DNA of 41,982 nucleotides, from assembly GCA_001873365.1 (NCBI GenBank), contig MNYZ01000022.1, forward strand, positions 1 to 41,982, in the 5' to 3' direction. The translations under genes and the position numbers were made by a program. A model generated the notes under the pieces. It had not been told where the DNA came from. It ran no database searches and worked only from the letters and a program-made list of their open reading frames with translations. This stretch comes from Oscillatoriales cyanobacterium CG2_30_40_61 (GTDB taxonomy: Bacteria > Cyanobacteriota > Cyanobacteriia > Cyanobacteriales > Microcoleaceae). Below are positions 34,177 through 41,982 of the stretch, piece by piece. Each line of letters opens with the position of its first letter. Position 1 is the stretch's first letter.

Positions 34177-34425
34177 CGCCACAAACCCTTAATTCAAAGT
34201 AAAAGAGTGTTGTGCGTTCCTTCGGGAAAATTCCCTACTTCCGTCTTCCTCAAACGCCGGAATGCGTCCCTCTTGATTTAGCATTTGGGGGAGATGAACG
34301 GTTAAGATTGATTTTTGTTATCGGTATTATAACATATTTTTAAAGAAAGTATATCTTTTTGTTATTGCACCGTTGTTGCGATGCGGCGCAATCTTTCTTA
34401 CTGTTGACTTACCTTTCAAACAATA

Positions 34426-34449
34426 AGAGACGCACCGTGGCACGTCTCT
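34426..34449 (-). terminator. Palindromic repeat as probable terminator of typA
   Basis: AGAGACG (34426-34432) and CGTCTCT (34443-34449) form the same hairpin as at 7870-7893, with CACC for CGCC in the loop. It begins 26 nt after the typA stop and is followed on the minus strand by TTATTGTTTG. Confidence 0.55.
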
Positions 34450-34474
34450 ACATTTTGGCGGGGTTAAAACAAGG

Positions 34475-36265
34475 TTAACGTTTGACTAACTTCTTGCTAA
34501 CTTTACGCAGACGAATAGATAGGGGAGTCACCTCCACCAATTCATCATGGCCAATATATTCTAAAGCCCGTTCCAAACTCATTTCCACAGGCGCTTGTAA
34601 CTGCACCAGTTCGTCCCCGGTGGCGGCCCGATGGTTGGTCAATTGTTTGGTTTTACAGACATTCAGTTCTAAATCTTGGGGACGGTTGTTTTCCCCCACA
34701 ATCATACCTCTGTACACCTTAGTCCCGGGCGTAATAAAAAACACCCCCCGGTCTTCCGCGTTTCTCATCGCATAGAAGGTACTCACCCCTTCCTCAAAGG
34801 AAATTAACACCCCATTGCGACGGGCTTCAATATCTCCAGATAGGGCGCGATATTCCAAGAAACTATGGTTCATAATCCCTTCCCCGCGAGTCATCCGCAT
34901 GAATTCCCCTCGGAAACCAATTAAACCCCGGGCAGGCACAATAAAATCTAACTGAGTTCGGCCATTAGCACCAACCAACATATCCTGCATTTCCGCCCGC
35001 CGTTGACCCAAGCGTTCAATACAGCTACCCACGCCATCTTCAGGCACATCTAACACCAGATATTCAAAGGGTTCATAAGGTTGGCTATTAACTTCGCGGT
35101 AAATCACCTGGGGTTGGGATACCTGGAATTCGTAACCTTCCCGACGCATATTTTCAATTAAAATTCCCAGGTGCAGTTCCCCCCGTCCCGATACCAAGAA
35201 CTTATCAGGGGAGTCGGTTTCTTCCACCCGCAGGGCGACGTTAGTCTCCAATTCTCGCATTAAGCGATCGCGAATTTGCCGCGAGGTGACAAAATTTCCT
35301 TCCTGTCCCGCAAAGGGGGAGTCATTCACCGAGAAAGTCATTTGTAGGGTCGGTTCATCGACTTTAATTAATGGTAAGGCTTGGGGGTCATTGGGACAAG
35401 TAATCGTTTCCCCAATATTGGCATCACTAAACCCGGCCACGGCGACAATATTTCCCGCCGATGCTTCTTGTAGTTCAATTCGTTTTAAGCCTTCAAATCC
35501 CATTAATTTAGAGATTTTGCTTTTCACAATACTGCCATCTTCCTTAATTAAGGCGGCGATTTGTCCAGCTTTAATCACACCATTATGGATTTTTCCAATC
35601 ACAATTCGGCCGACATATTCAGAATAATCCAGGGTTGTCACCTGCATTTGCAAGGATTTTTCCGGGTTTCCCACTGGGGGCGGAACATATTCCAGGATGT
35701 ACTCAAACATCGGCTGCATATCCGAGCTTTCATCCTCTAGGGTGCGTTTAGCAAAGCCACCTAAACCCGATGCAAATAGATAGGGGAATTCGCATTGGTC
35801 ATCATCAGCACCGAGTTCTAAGAATAAATCTAAGACCTTATCCACGGCCGTGTGCGGTTCGGCCCGATGACGGTCAATTTTATTAATCACCACAATGGGG
35901 CGCAGCCCTTTTTCCAAGGCTTTTTTCAGCACAAACCGGGTTTGGGGCATGGGCCCTTCGTTGGCATCGACGATTAAAATACAACCGTCCACCATTCCTA
36001 ATACCCGTTCGACTTCGCCCCCAAAGTCGGCGTGACCCGGGGTATCGATAATATTAATAACGGTCTCTTTATAGCGAACTGCGGTATTTTTAGATAAAAT
36101 CGTGATCCCACGTTCCCGTTCAATATCATTAGAGTCCATAACGCAATCTGGAACCTCTTCCCCTTCACGGAAAATGCCAGATTGTCTGAGAAGTGCGTCC
36201 ACAAGGGTCGTTTTGCCGTGATCGACGTGGGCAATAATTGCTACGTTGCGAATGGGGAGAGACAT
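34475..36265 (-). CDS. typA: Translational GTPase TypA/BipA
   Basis: 596 aa, normal length. G domain: [15 protein letters not shown] (G1), [10 protein letters not shown] (G2), [14 protein letters not shown] (G3), NKIDR (G4) and the SGL region (G5). EF-G-like domains II, III and V follow, then the BipA-specific C-terminal domain. It binds the ribosome and helps 50S assembly and stress or low-temperature growth. It is monocistronic and divergent from the binding-protein gene. Confidence 0.96.
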   Translation of the reverse strand: MSLPIRNVAIIAHVDHGKTTLVDALLRQSGIFREGEEVPDCVMDSNDIERERGITILSKNTAVRYKETVINIIDTPGHADFGGEVERVLGMVDGCILIVDANEGPMPQTRFVLKKALEKGLRPIVVINKIDRHRAEPHTAVDKVLDLFLELGADDDQCEFPYLFASGLGGFAKRTLEDESSDMQPMFEYILEYVPPPVGNPEKSLQMQVTTLDYSEYVGRIVIGKIHNGVIKAGQIAALIKEDGSIVKSKISKLMGFEGLKRIELQEASAGNIVAVAGFSDANIGETITCPNDPQALPLIKVDEPTLQMTFSVNDSPFAGQEGNFVTSRQIRDRLMRELETNVALRVEETDSPDKFLVSGRGELHLGILIENMRREGYEFQVSQPQVIYREVNSQPYEPFEYLVLDVPEDGVGSCIERLGQRRAEMQDMLVGANGRTQLDFIVPARGLIGFRGEFMRMTRGEGIMNHSFLEYRALSGDIEARRNGVLISFEEGVSTFYAMRNAEDRGVFFITPGTKVYRGMIVGENNRPQDLELNVCKTKQLTNHRAATGDELVQLQAPVEMSLERALEYIGHDELVEVTPLSIRLRKVSKKLVKR

Positions 36266-36551
36266 AAGTTAGGTCTAAGTAACAGAATTTTTGGAAAATT
36301 GTCAATATTGTTCCAATCTATTAATAATTGTAACACATCTGCGATCGCCTGGGTAGTATTTTTGAGCAAAAATCCACAAAATTTAGCCCGAACTCCCTAG
36401 GATGGGAACTCAACATTAGGATTCACCTCAAAAAGATTAAGGAGAGATTAATGATAAAAATATTAAGTTTCCAGGGATTATTCTTGATTCAGATATAATG
36501 GTTATAATCAAAAATTTTATCTATTTTATTGATAAAATATCAGTAACAACT

Positions 36552-37568
36552 ATGAAACAACGTCAACATTTAATTAATTTTAGCCTATTTTTAATCGGTT
36601 TATTTTTGATCGTAAGCTGTCAAATATTACAGCCAGAGTTAAACACCCCAAGCTCTGTTTCTACAGTGCGCTTAGGTTTTAGTAATTGGCCCGGATGTGC
36701 CGTTTGGCAAATTGCTTCCGAGCAAGGTATTTTTCAGAAAAATAATCTTGATGTTGATTTACAATTTTCTGATTATACCACCGGATTAACTAACTTCGCC
36801 TCGGGTCAATTAGATGCAAATTGCCAGACTTTGTATGATACAATTTATTTCATGGGGACAGATTCACAAGTTGATCAAGTGATTGTTAATCTCACAGATT
36901 GGTCTACCGGGGGAGATCAAATTGTTGTGGCACCAGAGATTAAAAATATCACGGAATTAAAAGGGAAAAAAGTTGCTTTTGAATCGGGATCTGTTGGCAA
37001 TTTGTTGCTGCTGCTGGCTTTAGAAAAATATGGATTAAAGCCATCGGATATTCAAGCGGTTAATCAGGATTTAATTACTAATGTTGCCCTTTTTATCGAA
37101 GGAGAAGTAGATGCTGTTAGCACCTATATTCCTTTTCTTAAGGCAGCTATGAATCTTCCTGGAAGTCAAATTATATTAAGCTCTAAAGATTTACCAGGAG
37201 CTATTTCCGATCATCTGGTGGTGAATCGTAAATTTCTGGAAACCCATCCTCAAGTCGTACAATCTCTGGTTAATAGTTGGTTTGATACCGTTGAATTTAT
37301 GGAGAAAAATCCAGACGTATCTCGTCAAATTATTGCTGATACTTCTGGGTTAACAGTTCAAGACTTAAAAAAATATGAATCCCCAGTTTCAACAAAAGGA
37401 TTATCGGAAAATTTAACCGCTTTTGAAAGAGGAGAAACTTTTGCGTCTTTACCCTATGCGGCTGAAAAAATTTATCAGTTTTTGCAAAAGCAGAAATGGA
37501 TTAAAAAATCCGTTAATATAGAACAAATTTTAGATCCTAGTTTTGTGCGTAACCATAGCAAAAATTAG
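36552..37568 (+). CDS. Lipoprotein substrate-binding protein (NMT1/SsuA-like)
   Basis: 338 aa from ATG 36552. The signal KQRQHLINFSLFLIGLFLIV followed by SC gives a lipobox LIVSC. VRLGFSNWPGCAVWQIASEQ and NITELKGKKVAFESGSVGNL are typical of NitT/TauT and thiamine-precursor-type binding proteins (periplasmic binding fold II). A longer start at 36498 would place 18 residues before the signal, which is unlikely, although it is coupled to a tiny ORF. The gene after it encodes a chemoreceptor, not a transporter. The ligand is unknown. Confidence 0.88.
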   Translation: MKQRQHLINFSLFLIGLFLIVSCQILQPELNTPSSVSTVRLGFSNWPGCAVWQIASEQGIFQKNNLDVDLQFSDYTTGLTNFASGQLDANCQTLYDTIYFMGTDSQVDQVIVNLTDWSTGGDQIVVAPEIKNITELKGKKVAFESGSVGNLLLLLALEKYGLKPSDIQAVNQDLITNVALFIEGEVDAVSTYIPFLKAAMNLPGSQIILSSKDLPGAISDHLVVNRKFLETHPQVVQSLVNSWFDTVEFMEKNPDVSRQIIADTSGLTVQDLKKYESPVSTKGLSENLTAFERGETFASLPYAAEKIYQFLQKQKWIKKSVNIEQILDPSFVRNHSKN

Positions 37569-37590
37569 CCGAATTCAAGGAAAATTGATC

Positions 37591-39195
37591 ATGAAAACAA
37601 TAATTAATTTTTTCAAACAATGTGAGTTACAATTAAAAATGATTAATGCCTTTATTTTAATGGGATTAATTACATTTTTTGTGGCTTTCTTAGGATTGCA
37701 AACCACATTAAATTTAAGCAATGAACTCAATGAAATTAGCGTAGTCAGATTACCCTCAATTTTCGCTTTAGAGAAGATTGATCAGGGATTGAGAAATATT
37801 GATTCTAAACAATCCTGTCTTTTAAATAATTGTATAGGAGGTGAAAATAGGGAAATTACCATGGTACAAATCCAAGAAAACTTTAATTTAATCAGAACCG
37901 GTTTTTCCGAGTATGAAATATTGCCTCGGACGGAGAAAGAAGATCAACTATGGCAGCAATTTAAGTTAAGATGGCAACAATGGGAAAAACAGCAGAAAAA
38001 TTTTATCAATCTTTATTATGAATTTCAAGAAGTTGGCATTGTATACCCCTATCAAACCCAAATTAAATTATGGAAAACAGGTCAACAGAATTCCACTGAA
38101 ATGCAAATAGCCCGCCAAGCATCTCTACTTTTAGCAAAATTAAATATTCAAGATAGCTCGATTAATCAACCCGTTTTATATGCTACATCTCAAAGTTTGC
38201 AAAAAGTGATTCAAGAGAATCAAAATATAGCAAATTTAGCTAAAATTCAGGCAGATAAAACTATTGAAAGCAGCCAAAATTTTAGCGTTTTAGCAATGAT
38301 ATTTGGGCCGGTAATCGCCATAGTTTTAGGGATTATTTTAAGTATAGCGATCGCCCGTCCCATTAGTCAAAGTCTGAAAGGATTAGTTAATACCGTTGTC
38401 AATTCTTCCTCCGAAATTGCCGCTACCGTTGAACAACAAGAAAAAATTATCGCGTTACAAGCATCATCGGTGAATCAAACCACAACCACAATGGACGAAT
38501 TAGGACGGACTTCTCGTCAAGCCACCCAACAAGCCCAAACCGCCGCCCAAATTACTAAACAAGTCTTGAGTTTATCCCAGGATGGGGCTAACGCCGTTTC
38601 CAAAACCATGTCAGGGATGATCATTTTAGACCAAAAAGTGAGTGAAATTTCTCGCCAAATTATGACATTGAATGAACAAGCCCAACAAATTAATAGTATT
38701 AGTAACTTAGTCAGTGATATTGCCAATCAAACAAATATGTTAGCTCTGAATGCCTCCATTGAAGCTGTTAGAGCCGGAGAGCATGGTTTGGGATTTAATG
38801 TAATTGCTTTAGAAATCCGTAAGTTAGCCGATGAAACCCATAAATCCGCTCAAGAAATTAATCAATTAATTGATAAAATTGAAAAAGCACTTAAAGGTAC
38901 AGTTATCGCGGCCGAAGATGGGAAACATACCGTGCAAAACAACTTAAAAATCGCCGAAGAAACCACCGCAATTTTCAGCAAAGTTACCGCAGCTATTGAT
39001 CAAGTTTCCGTCAGTTCCCAACAGATTTATTTAACTTCAAAGCAACAAGTTCTCGCCATTGAAGAAGTCATCTCAGCCATGAATTCTATTAATAATGGCG
39101 CTCAACAAACTGTTATCGGAATTAGCCAAACTAAATCAGAAACCCAACAGTTAAAAAATGCCGCCCATAATCTCAAAATCTTAGGTGTGGGTTAA
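37591..39195 (+). CDS. Methyl-accepting chemotaxis protein
   Basis: 534 aa from ATG 37591, with AAGGA about 9 nt upstream. An N-terminal helix (MINAFILMGLITFFVAFLGL) and a second helix (VLAMIFGPVIAIVLGIILSI) flank a roughly 210-residue helical periplasmic domain resembling 4HB_MCP. No full HAMP domain is evident. The signalling tip is IANQTNMLALNASIEAVRAG, then EHGLGFNVIALEIRKLADE, the conserved MCP core with small changes from the E. coli tip. It starts 22 nt after the binding-protein gene, so the two probably form one sensory unit, perhaps controlling pili-based movement. Confidence 0.92.
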   Translation: MKTIINFFKQCELQLKMINAFILMGLITFFVAFLGLQTTLNLSNELNEISVVRLPSIFALEKIDQGLRNIDSKQSCLLNNCIGGENREITMVQIQENFNLIRTGFSEYEILPRTEKEDQLWQQFKLRWQQWEKQQKNFINLYYEFQEVGIVYPYQTQIKLWKTGQQNSTEMQIARQASLLLAKLNIQDSSINQPVLYATSQSLQKVIQENQNIANLAKIQADKTIESSQNFSVLAMIFGPVIAIVLGIILSIAIARPISQSLKGLVNTVVNSSSEIAATVEQQEKIIALQASSVNQTTTTMDELGRTSRQATQQAQTAAQITKQVLSLSQDGANAVSKTMSGMIILDQKVSEISRQIMTLNEQAQQINSISNLVSDIANQTNMLALNASIEAVRAGEHGLGFNVIALEIRKLADETHKSAQEINQLIDKIEKALKGTVIAAEDGKHTVQNNLKIAEETTAIFSKVTAAIDQVSVSSQQIYLTSKQQVLAIEEVISAMNSINNGAQQTVIGISQTKSETQQLKNAAHNLKILGVG

Positions 39196-39215
39196 TGCTG
39201 GATTTCTGGATCAAA

Positions 39216-40496
39216 TTAGGGCTTAGGAACATCATAATAGGCTGGAATTCCTTGAACTTGTAACTCATCCCGTAGGCGTTTAGCTCCAGCGGCGTCGGTT
39301 AAAGCACCTAGTTGAATTTTTTTACCCGTTTTGAACTCCGCAATATAGGCATCGGGAACCACTTCTTTCGCCTGTTCAAAGGAACGCTCGCCCTTGTAAT
39401 CTAGGACAACATAATAATATCCGTCCCCGGATTTGATCGGTTCCGTGGGTCGGGCTGGAGTTAGTGTTGGTGTTGGTGTTGTTGCCTTCGCTGTTGCCAC
39501 GGTCGGAGTCGCACCGCCCCCGGGTTGAATCGTGGAGGTGTTAGTCCCCTGTCCAGTTACCGGGGGAGTCACCGCCGGAATTACAGGTTTTTTAGGTAAC
39601 AATTCCTGAGTCAGATTATTCAAACCCTGGTCACTTGAGGATGTCGGGTTATTTGAGGGCGCGGGTAAGGTTGTAGCCGGACTCGGGGGTAAGGGGGCAG
39701 GCACAGAAGGCAGAGGAACTGGATTCGGATTCGGATTAATATGGCTCAAGGTATCTAAATTCAAGTTAACAAATTCCTTAGCCGCTAAATTAGGGGAAAG
39801 AGAATCCGTAGGGGGGAGGGATGTGTCCGTAGCGATAGTTGTTGGGGGGCTTTCTGGAGCCGGGTTAGCCGCCGGAAAAAACCGATTCAACCCCAAACTA
39901 TTGCGACCCGAGGGAGACGAGATCACATAGCTTAAAGCGGTACAGGATAGCAAAAACAGAACCATGGAAGCAATACCCAGGGGGGTTAACAGACTGGCCA
40001 CCAAACTCCGGTTTTCTTGGGGGTGAGAGCGTCGTTCTTCTATACTTTTAATCAGGGCTTCTGTCGATTCTAAATATCCATCCGATGGAGTTTTAGGCGA
40101 GGCGGGCGACTTCAAGCTAAAACTAACCGCCGGTTCAGCCCCATTGGTTTGAGGGGGAGTTGTCGATGGTGCTTGAGTCGCAATAGCCAAGGGTGCGGAT
40201 TTTGCAGCCACCACGGTTTCCCAGCCCGAGGGTTGAGTTTGGGGCTCAAATAGTTTTCCCTCCGATGCCGCGCTCCCATTCATGGTCACGGCTACGGCGT
40301 CGGTCGCTTGTTCAAACTGCGGGTTGGTTTGTCCACTGGGGTCGGGTGTGGTTTGTTTTGTGCGTCGTCGATGACGCCGATAACGGGTTAATTCTGATTC
40401 GAGTTGCACATCCAAATAACCTAAAACCGCTTTGAGTTGAGGTTTTAGTTCGGGCTGTGAAGGTTGATGGGACTTGATATCAGATGCTTGACTCAT
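39216..40496 (-). CDS. SPOR-like membrane protein with Pro-rich region
   Basis: 426 aa from ATG 40496, supported by AGGAG at a good distance; the longer frame to 40544 is not needed. The N-terminal third is charged and low complexity, then one membrane helix (LTPLGIASMVLFLLSCTALS), then a long Pro/Ser/Thr-rich linker. The C-terminal roughly 70 residues (GDGYYYVVLDYKGERSFEQA, ending VQGIPAYYDV) look like a SPOR domain, which binds denuded peptidoglycan at the septum. The SPOR assignment is by eye. It is divergent, by 30 bp, from the DciA-like gene. Confidence 0.75.
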   Translation of the reverse strand: MSQASDIKSHQPSQPELKPQLKAVLGYLDVQLESELTRYRRHRRRTKQTTPDPSGQTNPQFEQATDAVAVTMNGSAASEGKLFEPQTQPSGWETVVAAKSAPLAIATQAPSTTPPQTNGAEPAVSFSLKSPASPKTPSDGYLESTEALIKSIEERRSHPQENRSLVASLLTPLGIASMVLFLLSCTALSYVISSPSGRNSLGLNRFFPAANPAPESPPTTIATDTSLPPTDSLSPNLAAKEFVNLNLDTLSHINPNPNPVPLPSVPAPLPPSPATTLPAPSNNPTSSSDQGLNNLTQELLPKKPVIPAVTPPVTGQGTNTSTIQPGGGATPTVATAKATTPTPTLTPARPTEPIKSGDGYYYVVLDYKGERSFEQAKEVVPDAYIAEFKTGKKIQLGALTDAAGAKRLRDELQVQGIPAYYDVPKP

Positions 40497-40526
40497 GGTT
40501 AAACTCCTAAGTGCTTTTGGATAACA

Positions 40527-41111
40527 ATGCAATCCCTCCATCATATTTTAGGTCGCCTTCAATCTCAGATTCTTACCCCAGAACAGCAACAATTTCAAGA
40601 TCTCTGTCAATGTTGGTCTGAAATTGTGGGAACTGTGGCTAGTCGTCATACTCGTCCGGTCACTTGGCATCGAGGGGTTTTGAGTGTGGCTACCTCCAGT
40701 GCTACTTGGTCTCAGGATTTAACCTTAAGACGGGTACAAATTATCCATAAATTACATCAAAAACTCTTATTTCCAGTTCAGGAAATTAGATTCTCGGCGG
40801 CGGGGTGGCGCTATCAACCCCATGGGGATCAATCGCTTTCCCCCGCTTCTGCGACTGATGAATTATCCCAAATCTGGCAGGAACATCCCAGTCGGGTTGA
40901 GATTCCGACCCCAACCCTAAAAGATGGGATGCAAACGCCCCGCCGCTCCTCCGTCACCCCCTTAACCGCCTTTGAAGATTGGGCTAATCGTTTGCAGCAG
41001 CGATCGCAAGATCTGCCCTTATGTCCCCAATGCCACTCTCCAACCCCCCCAGGGGAATTATCCCGGTGGTCAGTCTGTGGCCTCTGTGCCATGAAAAATA
41101 TAAATCATTGA
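40527..41111 (+). CDS. DciA-like protein (DUF721) with C-terminal zinc ribbon
   Basis: 194 aa. Residues 1-95 match DUF721/DciA: LCQCWSEIVGTVASRHTRPV, GVLSVATSSATWSQDLTLRR and ILHKLHQKLL-like helices. DciA loads replicative helicase in bacteria that lack DnaC or DnaI. The C-terminus has CPQC and CGLC pairs (CPQCHSP to CGLCAMK), a probable zinc ribbon, after a Pro/Ser-rich linker. The ATG lies 30 bp from the divergent SPOR-like gene. The helicase-loader role is inferred from the family. Confidence 0.8.
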   Translation: MQSLHHILGRLQSQILTPEQQQFQDLCQCWSEIVGTVASRHTRPVTWHRGVLSVATSSATWSQDLTLRRVQIIHKLHQKLLFPVQEIRFSAAGWRYQPHGDQSLSPASATDELSQIWQEHPSRVEIPTPTLKDGMQTPRRSSVTPLTAFEDWANRLQQRSQDLPLCPQCHSPTPPGELSRWSVCGLCAMKNINH

Positions 41112-41418
41112 CCGATTTAGTTTTTGAGTCGTTTTTTCCGGAAATTTATACTGATTTTATCAATCCTTTTATCTAAATTTAACCTTGATCCCTATGGATT
41201 TTAATTTGTTTAGGCTAAAATCTGTCAAATTTACAATTCTTAATTTTTAAAATTGATTGGCGATCTAAATTCCCAACAAAATATAAAATAAGTGTTAAGT
41301 TTTTGGGGAATAAACAATTAACTCAAAACCAGACAGAATCTAAGTTTCACCCTAAAAAATCCAGATTTGATCATCCCCGATAATTATAGATAGGTAATGT
41401 TCTTGGGGAAATGAAAGT
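41112..41418. other. 307-bp intergenic region
   Basis: AT-rich DNA with no ORF of note and no tRNA or strong hairpin that I can see. It probably holds the promoter of the 41419 gene; a GATAATTATAGAT stretch near 41379 could be a -10 region, but this is weak. Confidence 0.5.
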
Positions 41419-41679
41419 ATGGAGTCTGAAAACTTGATCTCGGTCTGCCGTAACTGCCAAAAGTACACCCCCGAAGGCCATCGTGGGGGGCATTGTCAGT
41501 TGCTTCAAGTTTCAGTCAAAGGTAGTTGGAAGTCTTGTCAATTAGCACTTCCCGCCTTTGCTCCATCTTGGGAAACCCTAGAAAAGCTAATTCACTTACC
41601 CCAGGAAACGCCTCACCAGGGGGACATGATTCCGTTAGAGTCCCATCGAGTTCATCAGCTAGGAGAGTTGTTGCCTTAG
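41419..41679 (+). CDS. Small cysteine-containing hypothetical protein
   Basis: 86 aa, soluble. The N-terminal half has CRNCQKYTPEGHRGGHCQLL and a further Cys in SWKSCQLALPAF, a C-x2-C...C...C pattern that may bind zinc or an iron-sulfur cluster. I recall similar short conserved cyanobacterial proteins but no name. Its stop overlaps the region where TnpB-like coding begins, so its own 3' end may be intact or slightly changed by that junction. Function unknown. Confidence 0.65.
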   Translation: MESENLISVCRNCQKYTPEGHRGGHCQLLQVSVKGSWKSCQLALPAFAPSWETLEKLIHLPQETPHQGDMIPLESHRVHQLGELLP

Positions 41680-41982
41680 ATCCTGGGGTTCGTACATTCA
41701 TGACCTTCTTTTCTGAAATATCTTTTGGATGGCTAGGTAAAGACTCTAATTTGTCTATTCAGAAATTATGTTTCAAGTTAGACAAATTAGTTTCCCAGTT
41801 ATCAAAAACCAAGTGTAAACAGAAAAGAAATCTCAAAAAAGCAGCTAGTAGACTTCGTTGTAAAATCAGGAATTTGGTTAAAGAATTGCATCATAAAACA
41901 GCTAAGTTTTTAGTTGAAAACTTTGATGTAATTTTACTTCCCACGTTGGAAACGTCACAGATGGTTTCTAAGTCAAGACGTA
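41667..41982 (+). pseudogene. TnpB-type transposase fragment, 5' truncated, runs off the window
   Basis: From about 41667 the frame reads VVALDPGVRTFMTFF, the RuvC-like first aspartate motif of IS200/IS605 or IS607 TnpB. It continues as IQKLCFKLDKLVSQLSKT, KKAASRLRCKIRNLVKELHH, FLVENFDVILLPTLETSQMV and SKSRR without a stop. The N-terminal REC/wedge half that should precede it is absent; upstream is the 41419 gene in another frame. TnpB is an RNA-guided nuclease of transposons. Whether the rest is intact lies beyond the window; an ATG at 41701 is internal. Confidence 0.82.

Noticed and set aside
40193-40435. Plus-strand ORF of 80 aa
   Set aside because: Antisense shadow of the SPOR-like protein gene.

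Overview
The window comes from a cyanobacterial chromosome, most likely a filamentous Planktothrix/Oscillatoria-type species. The evidence is psbN and psbH in their usual divergent order, an aerobic Mg-protoporphyrin cyclase gene with a heme oxygenase, cyanobacterial IspH and BciB, several families largely confined to cyanobacteria (DUF1830, DUF3747, DUF1517, YbjN-like), frequent HIP1 octamers (GCGATCGC), AT-rich DNA and many short palindromic repeats. The genus is an inference from overall resemblance only.

Layout. 1-1034: the end of a WD40 repeat gene with nearly identical 126-bp units, a palindromic repeat, tRNA-Asp(GTC) and a decayed glutaminase pseudogene. 1132-9864: mostly housekeeping and photosynthesis genes: YbjN-like protein, lipoate/biotin ligase-like protein, ispH, an Uma2 nuclease, a DUF6883/DUF4926 pair, a secreted DUF3747 protein, an MBL hydrolase next to aroC, psbN/psbH, tatA, pth and a small cyanobacterial gene. 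9937-11559: accessory genes, namely a PIN-toxin/antitoxin pair, a doubtful serine-rich ORF and a stand-alone HTH module of the kind normally fused to large NTPase/WD40 proteins. 11687-17978: a Crp/Fnr regulator divergent from a PadR regulator that precedes an RND efflux adaptor and pump. 18255-26943: DUF1830, a cluster of modular palindromes, a fused-permease ABC importer with its ATPase but no binding protein, a type II restriction-modification pair, a lipoprotein, a DUF1517 protein and a GPH-type symporter.

27078-33804: an ArsR-type regulator and a pentapeptide-repeat gene, then a tetrapyrrole island: acsF (minus) divergent from heme oxygenase, hemN, hemJ and bciB (plus). These genes cover protoporphyrin formation, ring E closure, 8-vinyl reduction and bilin formation. 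The set resembles the low-oxygen chlAII-ho2-hemN group of Synechocystis. A 100-bp MITE-like inverted repeat sits in the divergent acsF/ho promoter region. 33808-41982: a small membrane protein, typA, a lipoprotein binding protein paired with a methyl-accepting chemotaxis protein, a SPOR-like membrane protein divergent from a DciA/DUF721-like protein, a small Cys-containing protein, and a 5'-truncated TnpB that runs off the right edge.

The strongest leads are the binding-protein/chemoreceptor pair, the DUF6883/DUF4926 bicistron, the stand-alone HTH module, the MITE in the acsF/ho promoter region, and a palindrome family with variable stems but a constant CACTACG flank. Nothing here is proven to be a new system. 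All domain calls are from reading the translated sequence without database searches.
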